In this document: positions 35,363 through 46,905 of the stretch, piece after piece
Position numbering within the stretch: the first letter of the stretch is position 1
How the letters are laid out: each line of letters begins with the position of its first letter
Source: Poecilobothrus nobilitatus
Lineage: Eukaryota > Arthropoda > Insecta > Diptera > Dolichopodidae
NCBI GenBank assembly: GCA_947095535.1
Contig: OX352772.1
Location: forward strand, 40,443,445 to 40,507,444
Direction of reading: 5' to 3'
DNA length: 64,000 nucleotides
The notes under the pieces: generated by a model
Told to the model about the DNA's origin: nothing
Databases searched by the model: none
Seen by the model: the letters and a program-made list of their open reading frames with translations, nothing else
Translations under genes and position numbers: made by a program

Positions 35363-35550
35363 TTTTTTTAGTTAATTCCCCTACCACATAAATATGACAA
35401 ACAAATTACACATCCTTTTCTTTTCAGGTGTGACTGTAAATGTCGTAAGGGGGAATTTCTCATAGAACGTGTGTGGGATTCGAAATCACTCTTCCTCGAT
35501 GTTTACAAAGTATTTCATAAGCTTTTCCCAACTAAGCCACCGGAGCCTTG
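35363..35550 (-). mobile_element. SINE family S1, diverged copy
   Basis: Minus-strand copy; the head at 35550 is mutated (AAGGCTCCGGTGGCTTAG), the B box survives as GATTTCGAATCCC, and the hairpin GTAAATGTCGTAAGGGGGAA region is clear. The tail is degraded near 35363. Confidence 0.8.
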
Positions 35551-36334
35551 GACTATAATAAAATTGTACCTTTTAAAAAAGTCCCTTATAATAATAAGTA
35601 CAGTTACATGTACATACCTACATATATTGTTTTGTAGACTTAAAAATGATTTAACAGTAGAACGATTTAGTTTTATGTATGTATATACATATTATCTACT
35701 ATTAAAATTAAAATAAAAAAGTTTTGTTCGTTATCTAATCTAATGTGGTAAGACTAATAAAAGTTATTAACCTAGCTACCAATTAAATTCATTAACAAAG
35801 CAAAAAATAATGAGAAAAAAAAACAAAAATTTTTTTTTTAGTTACTCTAACGCCATTACTCAATAAAAATGGGTTCAAATAAAATGATTTTGTGGTTTTA
35901 TTTGCTTTTTATTTTTAATTTTTTGTGTGACGCATACTTAACATAATGGATAAAATATCCGTCAAAATATGACAATTGAATTCAAGGTAACCATTACCAT
36001 TAAACGAGAAAAAGATTTCTAGGAAATATTCATTCATAATAAATTGCAATTTTAAATTAAAAATAAAAAAAAAAGAACAAAAGCCATTTTAATTGCTAAA
36101 ATTTTAAATATAATTAATCGTCAGAGGATATTATAATTTTTGTTTTTTTTGTTTCCTTTAACTTAAATTATTATAACCAACCATTGATTGCTATTTTAGA
36201 AATGAAAACTATCAAAAAATATAAAAAGATTAATGAATAGAAATCGTTTCGGTTAATTAATAAATAAAATAATAAATTCTAGATTCTTAACAAATCCAGT
36301 AACCATTCTAACCCTTTTGGTTCCCATGGCACAA
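35551..36334. other. Intergenic, no gene seen
   Basis: AT-rich. Nothing classifiable. Confidence 0.5.
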
Positions 36335-37345
36335 TATATACACTAGAGCGATTAATGCGTTCCATAAAATTGTCGCGCATGTCGAAAAACGCGCAACTTG
36401 AAACTGTGAATTTAAAATAATTGTATTTTCCATTGTATATCCCATATATCAAATATATTGGTAAATTACTTTGTTTCTAATTATTTTATGTAATCTATCT
36501 TCCTATTTATTTAAAAAATTGAACAATAAAATAAATTGGAAAAAAAAATGCAGATTGATTGAAAAATTAAAAAATTTGTATCAAATATAAATTAAATTTT
36601 ATTGAAAAACAAATAAATTCTAACATAAATCAAAACTTATAAAATAAAAGAGGTAATTCTTATTATAAAAAAATAAATACTATAGTAAATTAAAAAAAAT
36701 AAAGTTATGTACTTTAGTACATACATAAGTATAAAAGTTTTTATCTTATTTCAATTAAAAGGATTTAGTTCGAGTCTAATTCAATTGTATCACTTTCAAT
36801 TGCAACACATGGTGGATTTTCTTTGGGTTGTCTTGAAATAAACTTTTCCAATATTATTCGGACAGCTTTTTCCTCATTTTCTAAATACATTTTGAATGCA
36901 CTTTACATTGCACATCTATTTAATGCATAAGAAGTCAAAGAAAAATAAACAATGTTTTTAAGATTTTAATGCGCAATTCATTCAAGTTATACTTTCTTAT
37001 ATGTATCTACAAAACGATTCTCTTCAGTAATCATACGAACGTTATAATTTTATTATTTTTTTAACGATAACCAAATTGTAAAAATAGAATGTACCTATAA
37101 AATTTTTAGGGCAATAAATATATATGTAATCTGATAAGTAAGTCATAATTTAAAATTAAAAACTACTTTGGAACGCACATGCCATTATTGATTCTTAATA
37201 AAATTATGAACAATAAAATAATAAAAAAGAACAAATTTTAAAACATTTAATTTTTTTTTTTAATTTCGAGTTGCGCGAAAAAAAACGCAACTCAAAAAAA
37301 CGGTATTAAAAATTTTAGTCGCGCAAACCGAAATCGTGCAACTCG
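36335..37345 (-). mobile_element. Degenerate pogo/Tigger-like DNA transposon
   Basis: The ends hold inverted copies of CGCGCAACTYGAAA-type sequence: left near 36390-36404 (CGCGCAACTTGAAA), right near 37264-37278 (inverse of CGCGCAACTCGAAA). Both ends are dense in GTCGCGC and GCGCAA motifs, unusual in such AT-rich DNA. Between them, on the minus strand, is the C-terminal coding remnant at 36765-36902. Subterminal GCGCAACTCG-type repeats are known from Tigger/pogo elements; the assignment rests on that and on the C-terminal peptide. The element is internally deleted. Confidence 0.5.
36765..36902 (-). pseudogene. Transposase C-terminal remnant inside the pogo-like element
   Basis: The minus-strand frame reads AFKMYLENEEKAVRIILEKF, then SRQPKENPPCVAIESDTIEL and a stop at 36765. 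The composition is that of a normal protein, unlike the low-complexity frames around it. Acidic Leu-rich C-terminal tails are usual in pogo/Tigger transposases. Upstream coding sequence is not recognisable. Confidence 0.5.
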
Positions 37346-37519
37346 ATGTTCTCCAGCAAAATTTTAAAGAATTCCAAACATTACTGTTTTATTCTATTAC
37401 CTTTTTTTTAATTTATCCCAATGGTATTATATGGTTTTTTTAATATCTAATTGGCAAACAAAGCAAATTGTTTCTAAAAAAAGAAAATTTAGATTGTAAG
37501 TATAAAATAATTTCCGTGT

Positions 37520-37890
37520 CAACAAATGGTAACCCAATATATCAAAATAATGGGTGGTATAGATCTAGCAGTCCCAACTGTGGCGAAATGTGATTTTAAG
37601 CATAGATCTACAAAATGGTAGAATAAAATGTTCTATAAAGTACTTATGATGGCTGTGGCCAACTTCTGGATAATATATCAGGAAATTAATCATTTGACTA
37701 TATGGCTCATCTGGGGATTCAAGTGATTGAAAAAGGACGTACAACAACTAGTGGTTCAAAAAAGAAATATTTTGTTGAGCGTCCATTAAAAAAAATCAAA
37801 AGCAATTATAAATATAGGTTATCAATTTATCATATCACAGTAGAGGAGTTTCCAGAAGACGGTTCACTAGATGTGTCAAAGTATAAATGA
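37520..37890 (+). pseudogene. piggyBac-like transposase C-terminal remnant
   Basis: From about 37520 one frame reads MVTQYIKIMGGIDLAV, then a KHRSTKW-stop-NKMFYK segment, then VANFWIIYQ. This fits the piggyBac block MGGVD...KWW..F(Y)...N.(F/W)I.Y that follows the last catalytic Asp. The second Trp of KWW is a TAG stop (TGG to TAG). Near 37702 the frame shifts and continues as MAHLGIQVIEKGR to VSKYK with a stop at 37890. It is a dead copy. I did not find TTAA-flanked ends. Confidence 0.65.
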
Positions 37891-38743
37891 ATAAATAAAA
37901 TGGAAAACTATATGTGAAATGTGCAAAGTTGAATTTTGTGTTCAATGTTTTACTATTTACCGTAAATGCAATATTTTCTATACCCTTTTCCAAAAATTTA
38001 TTTATTAAAAATGTATAAATACTATTTTTTTCATTTTATCTGTGAACGAATTTTTCTTCTTTAAAAACGTTTTCATTTTTATTTTTTAGTTTTGTGATAA
38101 AAATTCTACTTTTAAAACTAAATTTTCTAATTTTAAGTCATTGAGTTTTATAATTTCCATCATCTTTGGGACATATAATCCATAAAATTACGTTGGATAA
38201 ATATGTCCTAGGATTTTTTTTCAGCATACCGGCTTCAAAGTCATGAAATTATTTAACAGGTTAGTCTAACTTTCATTTTTTTTAAATTAACTAAATAAAT
38301 AAAAAAATTAAATTCTGTAACACATAGACTGTTTTAAATTCCTTTTTTTTTTCCTTTTTTTTGTTTGAAGTTCAAAACGTCTGCGAAAACATTATTACTG
38401 TAATCATTACATTACATTATTAATGTAAGAAATTTAAATATTGGTAAGAAATGAAAGTTCTGGAATAAATTCCTGGCATCATGATTATTTGACATACTTG
38501 ACTGACATGATTATTTACTACTCCTCTCAACTTTTATTTTAGTTGCTTTAGTTTAGTTGGGACAAGAAATTTTGAATTTTTTTATAGTCTTATATAGCAT
38601 ATATAATTTAAATAAAGCTTATTAATAAAATTTGATGAAAATTAGTTTCTTAATTATGTGAAGAAAACAAAAAAAACTTAGTTAATAGACTATGTTTGAA
38701 ATGAATCAATAATTTAAATACAGTATAAAACAAAATGAGTATC
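37891..38743. other. Intergenic, no gene seen
   Basis: AT-rich. Nothing classifiable. Confidence 0.5.
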
Positions 38744-39528
38744 AAACGAGGAAGAGTGCAGTAGAGTAGACTGTGTCAACTCTGGGATACCCGTATGAAC
38801 GTAATATATATTTCTGTTTCTATAAAACCCATCCAACCCATTGACCATCTTTTAAAAACTTTCAGATGTTTTAGTACCGACGTTAACTACTATATTTATG
38901 CAAATTGTGGAGTTGTATGACAGCTACCCGAATCTATTGCGCTTAGCTTCATTAAGTTCCAAGAAATGCAAGAAGCCAGAACCGGCTGCTTTAGACCAAT
39001 CAAATTTTACAAAAGTTGTTGACATGTAACTCGACACCTCTTTACTAAATTTCAGACTCCTAGCTTCAATAAACACTAAGTTATTCTCATTTAAAAGGAA
39101 AAGTTGTATGGCAGCTACCCGAACCCGCCGTACTACCACAACCAAATTTTACACAAATTGTTGCCATAAAACTTGATTATTATTTGCAAAATTTCAGAAA
39201 CCTAGCTTGAATAGATACTGAGTTATTTCTATATAAAGAAAGAAGTTGTATGGCAGCTACTCAAACCCGCCGACCGAAAATGTTGGATTTAAATAGCAAA
39301 ACTAATGATTTTGCAAAAGTGGCGTAAAAAAATTTCAGCCTCCTAGCTCCTTTATTTTTTGAGTTATAGTGCGGACGGACGGACGGACGTACATGGCTTA
39401 ATCGACTCAGAATTCGACTCAGATTCGATCAATACCTTTGACACTATATCTAGATAGACTCCTTTAAGATGTCACAAACGCAATGGTAAATTTATTATAC
39501 CCTTGAACATAGTTCATACGGGTATAAA
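38744..39528 (+). mobile_element. Dispersed repeat family A, full-length copy
   Basis: Starts AACGAGGAAGAGTGCAG and ends GTTCATACGGGTATAAA. The inverted pair GATACCCGTATGAAC (38788) / GTTCATACGGGTA (39512) lies near the ends. The interior repeats a unit around GTTGTATGGCAGCTACCCGAA at about 38909, 39102 and 39246. A (GGAC)n tract at 39371-39392 precedes a GACTCAGAATTCGACTCAG segment near the right end. A minus-strand frame (38924-39145) runs through it but looks incidental. The element is non-autonomous. Confidence 0.75.
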
Positions 39529-40099
39529 GACAGATCGAACTTAAGAAAGTTTATATGTATAATGAAAGATCGATAAAACCTTTCCCATTAAAGAAAATTA
39601 AAGTTACATTAAAATAAACAAATTTCTCAATGAAAAAATTTATTTAGAGTAAAATGTTTTACGTATACTTAAAGTGAATTGCCAATGCTATATTGCTATT
39701 ACTCAACTTCAATTAAAATATATTGCATAAAAAAATCAACATATAAAAACAAAAGTTTTGAAAAATTATTGTTCTTATTTTTAACAATTTTGCACCACTT
39801 TAAGAAACATACAGTTTACATACAGTAACTCACAAAAGTATTGCACATTTCATTATTACATAAATTTACATACTTATATAATTGGAATTAATGTAATGAG
39901 ATCTTATACTATATATGGAAGTTTTGCTATTATCGACTAAGTAACAAATTTTGATTGGATTCCATTAATGCCTTTCTTTGGGTCGTTGTATCCAGTAATC
40001 TTAATTTTCGGTTTTCCATCGATCATTAGAAAATTTACATATAAAATCGTTTTTTTAATATCTTTATTTTTAAGGTAACATATAAACATTTGATGTAAA
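39529..40099. other. Intergenic, no gene seen
   Basis: AT-rich. Nothing classifiable. Confidence 0.5.
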
Positions 40100-41010
40100 A
40101 ACTTTTTTTTCTCTTTCAGTTATAAAGAGTTGAAGATTTTATTTCGAATCGTAGTTGACTGTTTTATATCTGACACCTTCAACAATGACCACCTTATCAA
40201 TGACCTACTCTTCTCTACCCTTAATCCAATATATAGCTTCGCTGATGACAGCACTCTGGTGGCATTCTACAATTTCTTAAGAAAATCTAATGTCACACCA
40301 TCTGTAATCAGTTTAAAGAGAAACGTGAGGATTAGCACTTGGTAAACAACGATTTAATCAAAATAGCTTTTTGAAATTTAGCAAAAAGAGTTGAGTTCAA
40401 CATATATAATTACATATGTTATAAGACATGCAATTACATCAAAAAATGTTTTGAGATGAACATATTTTTGATCTAGTTAAAAATACTGCCAAATGTTTGG
40501 GTTTTCTTTCTCGTTGTAAAGCTGATTTTCCTTCTAGTAACCATAAAGCATATGTTCGACCTAAGAAGAAGTATAATTTGCACATTAGGACTGGCGTACC
40601 GCAAACTTCATTGATTTACCTAGACAAAGTATAAAAGTGCTCCTTTCTCCTAATAGGCGACATATTCTTTTAATAACTCTTACTTCTTTTAACAATCATG
40701 GAAATATCGGAGCTTTATCTCTTTTTTTAGATATCTCGTAAGTAATAACTTTTTTTCAAAAGAATTAAACTCATTAATATCTCCTCTTAAATAATTCCAA
40801 AGTAACATAAGAGAGGCAGCAAGAAGGGCACCCATATCTATACTATGGAAATTTCTAGATGGTTTGAAACTGGTTATAGATATGTTGTGAGAACTGGTAA
40901 AATGTGGAACATACTCCGATCAAATGTGTTCCCTTCTGTTCGAAATACTCCATTTTACAAATTGTATTTATTCAAAAAGAACCTTTTCACGTGCGTATCC
41001 AATTTGTCTT
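40100..41010 (+). pseudogene. Non-LTR retrotransposon (jockey-like LINE) reverse transcriptase remnant
   Basis: The first part, read from about 40130, contains HLINDLLFSTLNPIYSFADDSTL: the reverse transcriptase block with the FADD form of the catalytic YxDD box. After a stop the same pattern goes on as LVNNDLIKIAF-stop-NLAKRVEFN, where the stop TGA stands for the usual Trp. From about 40495 in other frames come GFLSRCKADF, KAYVRPKKKYNLHI and GVPQTSLIYLDKV, the LGFL...YIRP..EY...W.G.P...L..LD.V region that follows the catalytic site in jockey-type elements. The tail near 40815-40985 gives REAARRAPIS and MWNILRSNVFPS...FKKNL, matching the usual WNSLP..VFP....FK..I end. Several frameshifts and stops show it is dead. 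Confidence 0.8.
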
Positions 41011-42194
41011 CATATTCCTCCCTTTTGTCCGATTTTCTTTCCTCATTTTTTCTTTTCGTTTTCAAAAAGGGGGAAACCGCACTAACAATTTACTGAGAGA
41101 TTATTTCAAAAAGTTTACCTAGCGGCAAAAAATAAAAAAAAAAAAAAACTTTCCTATTAAACTTTACATTCTTAGTTGCAATCGTTTAGAAAACCTACCA
41201 GTTAAAAATAAGATCTGAATTTTAACCATATACGCTTCTAAATGGGAAATATTTTTTCAAAAAGTTTTCAAATATTTTGTTTTCAAAAAGCATATTTTGA
41301 ACCTAAAATACGTTTTCCAAACTTATAATAAAGTATATAAATTATTTTACAAAACTTTGACTTTAGTTTTAATAAATAATATATATTTATTTTTCTTATA
41401 AAATATAGTTTTTTTGTTTTGTTAGTAACTGTATGTTAAAAATTTACAACTGGTTAATCAATATTTTATTTTATTTTTAATATGTAAACAAGGTTAAAAT
41501 TTGGTGCAATCTTATGATAGTAACTGGAGTTCCTTCATACATTATTCATTATAAATAACACAACACATAACAATTACAATCAAAACCAGTATTTATTATT
41601 TTCTTCATCATTTTCAGCATCATGATCTTTTGGATGCAATTTTTATTATTTCATAAAAGCTTGTTTTACTTTCAGATTTGACTTTCAGATTGACACTACA
41701 GTAACAAGCGCTTCTTTTGATCGACATTTTTTAATTATCTCATTATAAACCAGACTTAATTTTAACTTCTTTTATATGATTGTTCCTTTTATTTACTTAA
41801 ATTTGAATGAATTTAAAATAAAAGAAATGTTTTTAATTATTATCTTGTCTGAGATAATAAATTGAATTTGACATTGAATTAATTATTTTCATATGAAAAC
41901 AAACGAAATTTTATGTGAGTTATTGAAAAAACATTTCAAAATTTTTTATTATTAAATAATTGGAGCTGATCAATTCTGAATTATTTTAAAGGATTCATCC
42001 ATATTATGTTATTATGCCATTAAGAGCAACTGATGTTTTTTTTTTATCCTTACAGGTTTGATTTTAGATTTTCTTATCCAAGGATTTTATTAAATTAATT
42101 GCACTTATAATATATTTAAGTTTTAGTTGCGGTGTATTATTTTATGCTTTAAAAGATAACGCGGTTTCAGTTTTCAATTAAATCCAGTATTATT
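41011..42194. other. Intergenic, no gene seen
   Basis: AT-rich. A tract at 41130-41150 of A residues may be the LINE tail. Confidence 0.5.
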
Positions 42195-43253
42195 ATACTC
42201 GTACGATAGGATCGGGTATAATAAAATTACTCCTCCGTTTGTAACACCTCGAAATAAGTGAGCTAGATATACCTTCAAAAGGTATGGATCGGATCAGAAA
42301 AAAATTCTAAGACGATTGAGCCATGTCCGTCCGTCCGTCCGTCAGCACGCTAACTCAAAAACTAAGAAAGCTAGAATCTTGAAATTTGCACAAAATATTC
42401 TGGGAGTAATTTGTAGATTCCCTATTTTTTTTGGTTGAGTTTGGACCAAAACTTAGGGTAGCTCTCGAACACCTAACTTTTAGATCCCCACATTTATTTT
42501 CAAATAGAGCTATGAAATTTTAACTGCTGATAGATCTCACAAAAATATTAATTTTTTTTTGTAGCCCCACCCGTTACGGAGCTACAGGTTCCCAAAGGTT
42601 CAAAAAAGCTCTATATTTAAATTGTTATAGCACAAGTTGTATAAGGTAAATCTTCATTTTGAAAACGGCAAACGATTACTACTTTTATTAGCTTTAAAAG
42701 TATATATACAATAAATATATATTTGTGGCATACGGTGTCTTAATTAACCGTTATCCCAAACTAAAATTTTGCAAAATCCTTTAACCCTTCTATCTTCTAA
42801 ACGGTTTAAGTTGGAAACTTGAAATTTTGATAGAAGTTAGATCTTTGAAAATAAGTATGAGTCTTTTCAGGAATTTTTTTTGTATCACCCCCCGTTTAGG
42901 AGCTGTAAGGGGTCAAAAACTGAAAATTTAAAATTATATTTACTATTTTGTACTAAGTAAATTTAATATACATTTACCGCTTAGTATTAAATGGTACTAT
43001 AGAATATTTGAAAAAGTTTTGGATTGATAATCGTTATGTGGAAGGTTAAAATCTGCTTTTGAAGAACGTATAAACATATAGTTTGAATATATGTACAACC
43101 CATAGTTCTAAAAATTATAAAATTCACCGAAATTATTTTAAAATACTAAAATATTAAAAAAATAATATTGTAAGCAGAGTGACAGGCTGTGAACATACTA
43201 ACGGTTCGTACGGGTATCTAAGAGTTGACAAAGGCAACTATATTCTTCCTCAT
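42195..43253 (-). mobile_element. Dispersed repeat family A ends with a family B core
   Basis: Inverted family A copy. Its right edge (43253) is the reverse of ATGAGGAAGAATATAG, with ACGGTTCGTACGGGTA near it; the left edge has GTACGATAGGATCGGG, TAACACCTCGAAATA and a (TCCG)n tract (42327-42343). The middle (about 42560-42930) matches the family B core at 59165-59560, including GTAGCCCCACCC, TATAGCACAAGTTGTATAAGG and CACCCCCCGTTTAGGAGCTG. So the ends of A surround the core of B. Confidence 0.7.
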
Positions 43254-43590
43254 TTTTTTTTTTATATTTGAACTTGATTTCGAAAATACTGTACTGTAAA
43301 TATTTGAACTTGATTTCGAAAATTTTCAAAAAATGTATATATGTATATATAGGATTCCAAAATTTTTCTTCCTCTTATTTCCCTATTCTGAAGTGGTGAC
43401 ATTATAAGTTTAAAAATTTATGTTATGGATATTTTCTTATCAAGAGTGTCTGTTTCTGATTTTAAATATGTTGTTGTACAGTCGTTTCTCCTGTCAGGAT
43501 TTCTAAATAATTTGCCCATCTCTAGATCTTTTTTCGCGCAACCTTCTTTCACTGAACAATTTTTAAATATTTTCTTTCTCGTATAGGAAT
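43254..43590. other. Intergenic, no gene seen
   Basis: Contains a 30-bp-scale direct duplication around AACTTGATTTCGAAAAT (43269 and 43306). Nothing else classifiable. Confidence 0.55.
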
Positions 43591-44275
43591 GTGTCCAAAA
43601 AGGCGATATGACAAAAATCCCGGAGTGAAATGTCGCCCAGAGACTTATGTCTCAAAAAATAAGCAAAAAATCCTTAGGAGATTATAATTCCGATAAGTGA
43701 GCCAAAAGTACCCTAAAAAATAAGACATAATTCCCCATAAAATTATGTATTTATATATTCGTCCATATGATATTCTATATTAGGACTTAGGAGGAATTTT
43801 TAAAGTTGGTTACAAAATCAAGGTTGCCCCTTTTTTCAAAGTATTTATTTATTTGTTCTGGAAAAAGGGAATACCCTGATTTTGTATCCAACTTTAAAAT
43901 CTTATCATTTTATAAAAAGCGAATACCCTGATTTTATATCCAACTGTAAAATCTTATCAAAAAAATATTCAAATCAATAATTATACTTTTAAAAATTTTG
44001 AAGGGGTCTCGGTGGCCTAGTGGGTAAGAGCGTATAAAATACGCTGTAAACAACGAGAAAGTGTGGGTTCAAATCCAGAGAAATGCATTAAAAAAAAAAA
44101 AATTTTTGAAAATAATTGATTGTTTTAATACCTACCGAATTATAAATATTTCATTTTATGAAGTCATAAATCCCTAAAGAACGTTTGCCCGTTTTACAGG
44201 AGTTTTAATCCTCCGGGAAGTTTTGGCTTGTTTGTCCCTAGGAGATTTTAGGAATATCGCCGTTCAAAATGTCTT
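43591..44275. mobile_element. Foldback-like element F2 with satellite core and nested SINE
   Basis: The left end GTGTCCAAAAAGGCGATATG and the right end (inverse of GACATTTTGAACGGCGATATT, at about 44253-44273) pair. The arms are built of variants of short phrases around GACAAAAATCCC and CCTAGGAGATT (for example 43650-43740, 44165-44250). The core at 43770-43965 has the same satellite-like unit as F1: first inverted (43770-43855), then direct twice (43856-43965), so it also folds back. An S1 SINE is inserted at 44003. Confidence 0.55.
44003..44092 (+). mobile_element. SINE family S1, internally deleted copy inside F2
   Basis: Head and B box are good (GGCCTAGTGGGTAAGAGCG and GTGGGTTCAAATCC), but the sequence jumps from the B box straight to AGAGAAATGCATT plus poly(A), losing hairpins 3-5. 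Flanks AAAATTTTGAA and AAAATTTTTGAA look like a target-site duplication with one T difference, so the deletion probably preceded or accompanied insertion. Confidence 0.8.
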
Positions 44276-44289
44276 AGTTATATGATTGA

Positions 44290-45683
44290 CGCATTGTTTT
44301 TCTTTTTTCTTTTTCATTCATAGGTATGATTGAAAAGTCTACAGACTCTTAATGTTTCATTCTTTTAATAACGAAAAAATGCTACATTATTCTCTCTAAG
44401 ATATTCTAAGAGAATTGATTAACCGGATCTTTGTAACTTTACTTATACTACGATCGCTCTATATTACGATTTATATACCTTATATCCTGTTGTAATTGGA
44501 ATTCTTTGATTTATATTTTCGTAGCAGCTACCGTAATTTAATATGATGGAATCTACATAGATAATTAATTCTACATACACATTTATAAATATTTAACTTA
44601 TTATTTTATGATCTATCTATGATCATTATTTTTGTTTTATTCACATTAATTTCTAAACCATACCGGATGCTTATGCAAGTTAGTATAATTTGCATTGATA
44701 TGTAAAGTATATTGATTATATAAAAAAATCTTAGATATAAAAATGTACAGTTATATAGCAATGTAAAATCTATAAATCTTGAATTCTTTATGTCATTATT
44801 GATTAGTTGACATTAAGATATATCTTAACGTTATAAAACATATTATATTACAATAACAACATTGTCAAAAAAAATATAACAATACATACATATATGTAAC
44901 CTTTGCTGTTTAATATCTCTATCATTTTAGTTGACAAATTTGTAATCGATTAAAATGTATAGAAAGTAATCCGACAACTTAATTTTATTATATTTTTTTT
45001 TTAATTTAGTCAACATTTTAAAACAAATCTCGTATTATTTTATTTTGTTTTCAGTAGGTTTAAGTTAAATGTATATATATATATATATATATATACATTG
45101 TACTAAAATTATTTTACTTTAGTTACATTTTGATGTAAATCATTCACTTTAAAAGGTAAACCATATTTCAACCACATTTTTAGGTTATGTTCAAGGTGTA
45201 ATAATTTTTTTAAATAATTTGTATTTAAATAACTTTTAAATAATATTGAATTGTCAATAAAACGGTATTAAAATCATTTTAGCATTAAAAAAAATATGTG
45301 ATAAGTAAATATTTTTTTTAATTTAATTCGATATGTAATTAAAAAAAAATAAACATAAGTAAATTATTTGGAAAAAAATATAAATTTTTTTTTTAATAAA
45401 AATATGTACTTTATTAAATTGAATTTCCTTTTTGAATTCATTCAAATTTAAAAACTATATAAACGGTAAAAATGGAAAAATCGGTAAAAGGTGAAAAAAC
45501 AGAAAGAATGGAATGTGAAAATTACGGTGTATAATATTAGATAAGTAGTGTAAAATTCAAATAATAATATTTATATAATAACCCCGACCCCTGTCATAAA
45601 TGACTAAAATGAAGTAAATCCTTTAAACTATTTTTTCATTAGAAGGCTGGACCACGATTTCACAAATAAGTAATTTATAAGAA
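44290..45683. other. Intergenic with a (TA)n microsatellite
   Basis: TA-dinucleotide run at about 45072-45097. No gene seen. Confidence 0.55.
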
Positions 45684-46260
45684 AACGAGGAAGAGTGCAG
45701 TAGAGTAGACTGTGTGAACTCCGGGGTATGAACCTAATATATCCTGTTTCTATAAAACTTGATTATCTTTTAAAAAATTTTAGATGTTTTAGTATCGACG
45801 TTAACTACCAAAATATATTTATGTAAATTGTGGAGTTGTGTGACACCTACCCAAATCTATTGCACCAGCACAACCAAATTTTACAGAAGTTATTGCCATA
45901 AAACTTGATCATCTTTTGTAAGATTTCATACACTTAGCTTCATAAAGTTCCAAGAGGTGCAAGAACGCTGAACCTACTGGTCTACTCCAATCAAATTTTT
46001 GAGAAATTGTTAGCATGCTATTTGACATTTTTTTCCAAAATTTCCGATACCTAGCTTCAATAGACACTGAATTATTTTCATTTAAAAATAAAGTTGTATA
46101 GCTGCCCGAACCTGTTGCACCAGCACAACCAAATTTTACAGAAGTTGTTGCCATAAAACTTGATCATCATTTGTAAGATTTCAGACGTAAGATCATCATT
46201 TGTAAGATCATCATTTCAGATTTTGACGTTTGCAGATTATATTTTACGATGGTGAACTTT
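45684..46260 (+). mobile_element. Dispersed repeat family A, 3'-truncated copy
   Basis: Head AACGAGGAAGAGTGCAG as at 38744, two repeats of the AGCACAACCAAATTTTACAG / AAACTTGATCATC unit (45850-45915 and 46112-46175), then a breakdown into short GTAAGATCATCATTT repeats (46172-46215). The right end with (GGAC)n is missing. A minus-strand frame (45909-46154) parallels the one in the 38.7 kb copy. Confidence 0.65.
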
Positions 46261-46437
46261 CTCATCTTACAAACTTCTGTATATTAAATGAAAATAAAAA
46301 AAATACCTGTAAATTTAATGAAAATTTATAAAGCCCTTTGATTGTAAATAAAGTATAAGATAAGAAAGTAAATTATTATTTTTCTTAAATTCGGATTAAA
46401 GACTAATAAAATTTGTTAAATTAATGGTTATAAATGA

Positions 46438-46605
46438 AGTAATAAGAACGTATAAAATACGTCGTAAATATAGAGGAAGTGTAGTTCGACACAATACCCG
46501 TCGTAAGAAAAATTCCCCCTTACGACATTTAAAGCCACATATGGAAAGGAACAACTGTGTAATTTCCTGGTCATATTTATGTGACACATAGGAATAAACA
46601 GCAAA
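46438..46605 (+). mobile_element. SINE family S1, copy with degraded head
   Basis: From GTAATAAGAACGTATAAAATACG through GTAGTTCGACAC (mutated B box), the hairpin GTCGTAAG...CTTACGAC and the tail TATGTGACACATAGGAATAAAC. It belongs to the GGAATAAAC-tailed subfamily. The A box is lost. Confidence 0.75.
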
Positions 46606-46663
46606 AAAAGTTATTGTAACTATTAATATTTATAGAGTAGTATGCCTTCAAATATCCAGGTAA

Positions 46664-46905
46664 TGGTGTAGTGGTTAAGACACCGGCCTTTCATACAAAA
46701 GTTCTCGGGTTCAAAACACAGCTGAGTCATATAGATTAATAAAAATATAGATTTTTCTTATAATATATACAATTAGTAGAATATAATTAAATTAAAAATA
46801 AGTATAATATGTCTTATAAATTATAATTAATATCATATTGTAATATATAATAAAATAATAATAATAAACCATAATTCTGGTATAAGATAATAGATGGCGT
46901 AGAAT
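46664..46905 (+). mobile_element. SINE family S2, copy with long AT-rich tail
   Basis: A box TGGTGTAGTGGTTAAG (46664-46679), B box GGGTTCAAAACAC (46707-46719), then GCTGAGTCATATAG and an AT-rich body ending in an AATAAT run. It is closely comparable to the 3079 copy. Confidence 0.7.

Noticed and set aside
38924..39145. Similar minus-strand frames in two family A copies (38924-39145 and 45909-46154), with a shared FDWS..GS.FLH.LEL.EAK pattern
   Set aside because: The similarity follows from the DNA repeat. There is no credible start, the copies diverge by frameshift and stop outside, and no known domain is seen. It is kept as incidental.
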